From Typha latifolia (lineage: Eukaryota > Streptophyta > Magnoliopsida > Poales > Typhaceae), in NCBI GenBank assembly GCA_019914945.1, contig CM034101.1, forward strand, positions 9,869,188 to 9,933,187: DNA of 64,000 nucleotides, written 5' to 3'. Shown in pieces: positions 58,797 to 64,000 of the stretch. Position 1 is the stretch's first letter, and each line of letters starts with the position of its first letter. Made by a program: the position numbers and the translations under genes. A model generated the notes under the pieces. It was given only the letters and a program-made list of their open reading frames with translations. It was not told where the DNA came from and did not search any database.

Positions 58797-59756
58797 TGTT
58801 ACGTTTTTATTTGTTGGCAATTGTGTAAAAAATATTCTAAGTGTATTTTTTCATGTATATGAGCTTTACACAAGTCTAGAATATCTCTGGTTTGAAGAAT
58901 TGCAAGATTATTAGGAATCTGCGTTCACACAGACAGAGAGCCGCGTTCACAAATGCGTTCGAACGCGGGTACTGCGTTCGAACGCGGGTACTGCGTTCAC
59001 ACAGACAGAGAGCCGCGTTCACAAACGCGTTCGAACGCAGGTACTGCGTTCACACAGACCGAGAGCTGCGTTCACAAATGCGTTCGAACACAACCTGAAG
59101 AATTCAAGCTGTCGCGTTCGAACGCACTCGGGCCCATTCGAACGCACCTGAGATCAAGTCATGCCGTTCGAACGCACCCGGGCCGCGTTCGAACGCACCA
59201 ACGAAGTTTGATAAAATTGGACTTTCGTGAGTACGGATAAGACTTGGATTTGGCTCTATCTTGGAGATCATATATAAGGATTGTGATGCCCTATCTCTAG
59301 GTGGTTGAAGAAGCATTATTGAATGAGACTTTTGAGGCGACATCGGTTCTTCAACTAACAAGATTCCACTCATCATTAAGAAATTAATCTTTCATCTTAA
59401 GGGTTATCTAGACGAAAGATCAATCTCGAGGGTTACTGAGGTTGGACTTCAATCACGAGAAGCACTGAATCGTGGGTTCTAGCGAGCAAGACTGAGATGA
59501 ACAAAGTCGTTTGGATCGACGGGTTGTTTTGTAAGTCAGTCTTGTAACTGCTATTATTTTAGTGATTGGTTTTGATCCGAGTTTGGATCCGTGGTGTTTT
59601 TCCCATTTGGAATTTTTCACGTTAAAATCTTGGCGTTTATCTCTGCTTTCGTTCTTAATATTTCTACGGACTTTTATTTAAGCGAACGAGTGTTATCATT
59701 GCCTAGTATTTAGATACATACTTGTGTCTAGGGGTTTTTCATAAAATATAATAACA
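58797..59756 (+). repeat. 3' LTR with TTCGAA array
   Basis: TGTTACGTTTTTATTTG to AATATAATAACA, TGTTA/TAACA ends, directly after a polypurine tract. Within it 58921-59200 carries eight TTCGAA sites and three imperfect copies of a unit starting GCGTTCACACAGAC (58921, 58993, 59046). A TATA candidate TATATAAG lies at 59271. I find no matching 5' LTR upstream of the ORF, so the element is incomplete or the partner lies elsewhere. Confidence 0.72.
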
Positions 59757-59796
59757 ACTTTCGTTGATTTTTAACAAATTTTGTTATTTTTTCCTA

Positions 59797-60240
59797 ATCA
59801 TAATTATCTCACAACTATCTCCAATTAATATCTTACTTTATTAATTAAAAAGAGATTAGATAAACTCGTATGGAAAAAAAAGAATGATTAAGGGATAGAA
59901 GAAGAAGAAGAAACAATAATAAAAAAAAAGAAGTAGAAGAAATAGAAGAAAAAATATTAACAACTTTTGCAAATATAAAAACAATTTTTATTGTTTTTTC
60001 TATACATTGCTGAATTTATATATTTCACTAATATTACAATTTACATAGCAAAAATAATAATCATGTAGAGTCAAGCTTTTAGTTATGTAACTAATCATAA
60101 TTATCTCACCACTATTTTTGATTAATCTCTTACTTTATTAATTAAAAAGTGATTTGATAAACTTGTATAGAAAGGGAATGATTAAAAGATAAAAGAAGAA
60201 GAAGAATTAGAAGAACAATAAGAAGAACAAGAAGAAGAAT
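59797..60240. repeat. Direct duplication of about 145 bp
   Basis: 59797-59945 and 60094-60230 share CTAATCATAATTATCTCAC, CTTACTTTATTAATTAAAAA, GATAAACT-GTAT and an AGAAGAAGAAGAA end. The spacer is AT-rich. Possibly the two ends of an undefined repeat. Confidence 0.7.
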
Positions 60241-60829
60241 TGATTTATGCTTATGTAAGCTTTTAAAGTAAGTCTAGTTAAGTCATGTAAGCCACTTAAG
60301 GCAAGTTCAATTAAATCATCTAAGCCTCTAAGGCAAATCCTAATTTGAATTGTATTAGTCTCTAGGGCTAAATCTGAGTAGACCTTATTATACCTGACCT
60401 CCATGTATAGATGGGCTGGGCTTCTTAGTTTATTAATCCAAGCATCTAAGCATTGAGAATTAATTGAGTTTAGTTATTTTTTTATTATTATATTTACTAT
60501 TTTTATTGTAGTTATTAGATCGTCTTTACCTTCATAGGAGTATATCATAATCATAGAACCCTTCCAAGCACCCAAACCCTAGCCACTATATTCCTCCAAC
60601 AGCCACCCTACTATACGATCGTCTACCACCACCCTTGGCCATCCGTCACTCTCCAATGACTGCTGCAACATCGGATATATACCATTCTACACAGTTCTGA
60701 CATTACTATTATTTTTAATTATATCTTTTTATTCAGACATTTGATTAGAATCCTATCTCGTGAGGCCACCACCATCTAAATTTTTATGATTTTCTTACGT
60801 CTTGATGATTCTAGATGTAGTTTGTAATA
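60241..60829 (+). repeat. Family A LTR (long form), 5'-truncated
   Basis: Contains two to three 32-bp repeats (core AAGCCACTTAAGGCAAGT), the phrase CCTGACCTCCATGTATAGA, the CCACCACC-rich tract and an end TAGTTTGTAATA followed by a primer-site relic TAGTATTAGGGTT. Confidence 0.75.
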
Positions 60830-60845
60830 TAGAAGTAGTATTAGG

Positions 60846-61321
60846 GTTTCTAACTTAGATATACACTTAGGAAAATAAATGTCTATAATTAACTTACGTC
60901 TACTCCTAGATAGGTATAGACAATCTAACAACTATGATAAAATAATAAATGCGGTAATAAAAAAAATACTAAACTCAATTAATTCTCAATGCTTGGATGA
61001 ATAAATAAAGAAGCCAAGACTCTTTATATATAGAGGTCGGGTATAATGAGTCATACTTGGACTTAGCCTTAAAGGCTTATACGACTCGAACTAGAACTTC
61101 CCTTAAATACTTACATGATTTAATTGAACTTATCTTAGTGGCTTAAATAACCTAATTGAACTTGACTTAGTGGCTTATATGACTTAACTAGACTTACCTC
61201 AAGGGCTTACATGATATAATTAAACTTGTCTTAAGATCTTACATAAAATATTAACATGAATCAACTAAAAAATAAATAGACTCAATCCATTGAGCCTAAT
61301 ATCCTCATGGTGCAATCCACT
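60846..61321 (-). repeat. Family A-related LTR in minus orientation
   Basis: On the minus strand it shows TTCATGTTAATATTTTATGT, four 32-bp repeat units (AAGCCACTAAGTCAAGT), TATA equivalent CTCTATATATAAAGAG and an end with GTAAGTTAATTATAGACATT, which matches the plus-strand LTR end at about 62990-63040. Confidence 0.7.
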
Positions 61322-61925
61322 CTGACCTTCGTCGCATTAGGGAAGAGCATATTCCTCCTTGTTTTTGAACTCCAAGTTGACAAGTGGAAGGTCTAGTATG
61401 GTGCCCTATTGTCATTCAGCCATGACCTATTCACCTTGTGCCATTTCATGTCCAACATCCTAGTTGAGGCATGGGAGTTCCCTCACTTGAAGTTTTGGGT
61501 GCAATTCTATGATTTACCTATAGAATATCTCTAAAAGATGACAGCCCTCATCCTAGCTACAAAGGAAGGAGACCCGATTCTAATGGACATCCTAAATGAA
61601 GCAAAATGGTCAAGGTGGCAGACAACCTAAATGACGATTCAAAGTGACTATCATGAACACCTACAACCAAAACTTTACAAGCTCCTAAAACCAAAGTTTC
61701 ATGACCTTGCTACAACACCAAGTTTGGAGCCACTGGCCTACCTCAAGCTCCAAGGAAAAAAATATAAGTGAATGGCTGGCTAGACACCACAATGGAGGGC
61801 CCTTGGAAAACTCGACGTTTGGACAACAAGAATATGAAGACAACCAAGCAACACGATGGCTACTCCACGAGGATGGGACATCTCAGAAATGTTCAATCGA
61901 AGGTAAGAATGAAAAGGAAACCTCT
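61322..61925 (+). pseudogene. DUF4283-like fragment
   Basis: A frame at about 61323-61620 reads TFVALGKSIFLLVFELQVDK, then FSHDLFTL and HLKFWVQFYDLPIEYL, the latter the DUF4283 core motif (FWVQ-H-LP), broken by at least two stops. It is flanked by minus-strand LTRs but encoded on the plus strand, so it is not obviously their internal region. Probably captured or nested debris. Confidence 0.5.
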
Positions 61926-62310
61926 TGAGTTAGGGTTCTAATGGCTTTAGTTTCGCCTAAATCAGATGTTGGAATGAACAAATATAAACAAAAGAATGGA
62001 GCAAGGTCAGAACAGGGTAGAACTGTAAATGCCCGATGTTACGATAGTTATCAGAGGATGCCAGACGACCAAGGGCGGTAGTGGACGGCCGTAGAGTAGG
62101 ATGGTTAATGGAGGAAGATTGTGGCTAGGATTTAGAAGCTTAGAAGGGTTCTATAGTTACGATCTACTTCTAGAATATTAAAAGTGATCTAATAGCTACG
62201 ATAAAAGATAAAGATGAAAAGAATAATTTTGTTAACCTCAAATTCATTCAATGATTCTAATCAGCACGTGTCTACTCCTATTTATAGGAATAATGATGCG
62301 AACTAGGTGA
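61926..62310 (-). repeat. Family A LTR (short form) in minus orientation
   Basis: Minus-strand reading gives the CCACCACC/CATCC tract, ATCGGGCATTTACAG, a TATA equivalent (TTCCTATAAATAGGAG, 62272-62287) and TAAATTCATTCAATGA-like text in the same order as the copies at 21646 and 36777. Confidence 0.75.
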
Positions 62311-63043
62311 GATCGGATCACATCATGAGGACATTGGGCTCGATGGATCGAGCCTATTTATCCTTTAATTGATTCATACTTATATAAATCCTTAAGGCAA
62401 GTCTAGTTAAGTTATATAAGCCACTAAGACAGGTTCAATCAAGTTATGTAAGCTACTAAGACAAGTCTAGTTAAGTCATATAAGCCATTAAGATAAGTTT
62501 AATTAAGTCATGTAAATCTCTAATGCAAGTCTTAGTTTCAGTCGTATAAGTCTTTAGAGATAAGTTCGAGTAAGACTTATTGTACCTAACCTCTATATAT
62601 AGAGGGGCTACCAAGGCAAGTCTAGTTAAGTCTATAAGCCACTAAGACAAGTTCAATTAAGTCATGTAAACCACTAAGGCAAGTTCAACTAAGTTATGTA
62701 AGCATCTAAAGTAAGTTCAACTAAGTCATGTAAGCCATTAACATAAGTTCAACTAAGTTATGTAAGCATCTAAGGCAAGTTCGACTAAGTCATGTAAGTC
62801 TCTAAAGCAAGTCTTAGTTTGAGTCGTATAAGTCTTTAGAGCTAAGTTCGAGTAATACTTATTGTACCCGACCTCTATATATAGAGGGGCTGAGCTTTTT
62901 TGTTTAATCATTCAAGCATTCATGTGTTGAGAAATTATTTTACTCTTGAGTTTATCTTAGAAATAAGAGTAAGATAATCTAAGAGTAGAAGTAAGTTAAT
63001 CATAGATATTTATTTTTCTAGGAGTAGATCTATGTTAGAAAGC
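62311..63043 (+). repeat. Family A-related LTR (long form) with expanded 32-bp repeats
   Basis: Tandem units with core AAGCCACTAAGACAAGTTCA occupy 62391-62560 and again 62607-62830; between them a partial copy of the TATA region (CTCTATATATAGAGG) shows that a whole block of repeats plus TATA has been duplicated. Second TATA copy at about 62874. The LTR end (about 63043) abuts a protease fragment. Confidence 0.75.
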
Positions 63044-63240
63044 ATTGTGTGCACATCCTTATCGATTCCGAGAGTACACACAACTTTCTAGACGAGAGGT
63101 TGGTGAGGAAGTTGGGCTTGGACGCTGAACTGACTGTGGGGTTTGAGGTTGCTATTGAAGACGGCATGAAGCTTCGGGCGGAGAGTTTGTGCCGCTGAGT
63201 CGGTATATGGGTGCAAGGACACGATGGACTTGTATCTATT
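63044..63240 (+). pseudogene. Gypsy protease fragment
   Basis: VHILIDSESTHNFLDERLVR (from about 63048) then KLGLDAELTVGFEVAIEDGM and LRAESLCR-stop. It is the retropepsin region of a chromovirus with Gly replaced by Glu in the DSG triad. Only about 65 codons remain. Confidence 0.8.
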
Positions 63241-63241
63241 A

Positions 63242-64000
63242 TGTAACACTCAAATCCTAAACACGTGCATGGCACGAGCCCACATGACACGTGCGTGGCA
63301 CCTGACCATTTGGTTAGTTACTAACAATCAAATAAACCTGTATCAACATCATAATTTTACCCACAACATCTAAACTAAGAATAACTCAAGTCTAACTATC
63401 CACAGCATATAGATAACCCTATTTGGGCCCCACATAGGCCACAACGCATCATCAAGAGCTTTTTATAACTACATATACACAATGATGATATATACATAAT
63501 TATACAAATACAAAGTCACCTGCTATAATATAAGACAAGGATATAGGCACACTTTAGAGGATGTCCACAAATACATCAAATAAGATAACTCATCTAGCAT
63601 ATAACACTAACCACACTCTACTCTTCACTCACTCGCAAGACCTCTAAGGGAGTATCCTGCTCCACTCGTTCACTTGGGTTTTTGGAAAGGAAAAAATAAA
63701 GAGAGTCATGAGCTAAAGGCTCAGTGAATAGACCTTACCCTAAATCAGTGAAGCCAAATAGAGAGAGTAAATCATGTACTGGATAATATAAATCAGAAAA
63801 AGTATCATGTCATGAATAAGTGTATGAATGTAACCTCAATAATATATAATTGAAATATAGATAATATGTCATAACTGATAAATGCATATAATCCTCGAGA
63901 ATAAGTAAACAAATATCCATGCCATAGTTTCATCATAACTCTCTCTCAAATATGACACATGATGCATGCCGACCATGACCATGTTATGATATCAAATGCA
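63242..64000 (-). mobile_element. Large gypsy LTR (Del/Tekay-like), minus strand, runs off the window
   Basis: TGTAACACTCAAATCC at 63242 is the terminus. Reversed, the segment at about 63705-63735 reads CACTGAGCCTTTAGCTCATG, equivalent to the GGCTGTAAGCTCACC phrase of the solo LTR at 27422-29960. The rest of the element lies beyond 64000. Confidence 0.7.

Noticed and set aside
58921..59200. Regularly repeated palindromes suggesting a CRISPR-like array
   Set aside because: Units are imperfect, spacers repetitive, no associated genes, and the context is a plant LTR.

Overview
This window is nuclear DNA of a flowering plant. Introns are GT-AG, the two best genes are plant-type GDSL esterase/lipases with five exons each, and most of the remainder is nested plant retrotransposons (Ty3/gypsy chromoviruses, a plant L1-type LINE, non-autonomous LTR elements, hAT- and Mutator-like elements, an element with a plant Transposase_32-type ORF). 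I cannot name the species. There are no operons, CRISPR arrays or phage genes.

Layout. 1-4.4 kb: an intact five-exon GDSL esterase/lipase gene on the minus strand (370 aa) with AT-rich flanks. 4.4-10.1 kb: AT-rich intergenic DNA with one minus-strand solo LTR. 10.1-20.9 kb: a decayed LINE bounded by a perfect 18-bp target-site duplication and itself split by a decayed gypsy element. 21.6-26.3 kb: a small non-autonomous LTR element (called family A here), a hAT-like element with GGCC-rich ends, an LTR fragment and a long-TIR Mutator-like element. 26.5-30 kb: a probable minus-strand LTR remnant and a 2.5-kb solo LTR with a perfect 5-bp duplication (gctac). 30.2-34.6 kb: a second intact five-exon GDSL gene (365 aa), minus strand, clearly a tandem paralogue of the first. 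35.6-46.7 kb: a second hAT-like element, two family-A copies in inverted arrangement, a CACTA-like end, and a third family-A copy whose LTR is split by a 5.1-kb chromovirus. 46.7-48.1 kb: LINE/gag-like debris with one CCHC knuckle. 49.5-51.6 kb: two small probable genes, a BOI-like coiled-coil protein lacking its RING finger and an unknown 74-aa two-exon protein. 54.4-59.8 kb: LTR debris, a degenerate tandem repeat and an element encoding a Transposase_32-type ORF. 59.8-64 kb: a mosaic of LTRs in opposing orientation, a DUF4283-like fragment, a gypsy protease fragment and the end of another large LTR.

The two GDSL genes share exon sizes (131 and 234 bp for exons 2 and 3), intron phases and motifs, so they arose by tandem duplication; about 26 kb of transposons now separates them. 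I did not find a defence system or pathway cluster. The least expected signals are arrays of the palindrome CGTTCGAACG in the U3-like part of several different LTR families, the GC-rich hairpin array inside the solo LTR, and the evidence that family A is a non-autonomous derivative using the priming signals of the chromovirus lineage.
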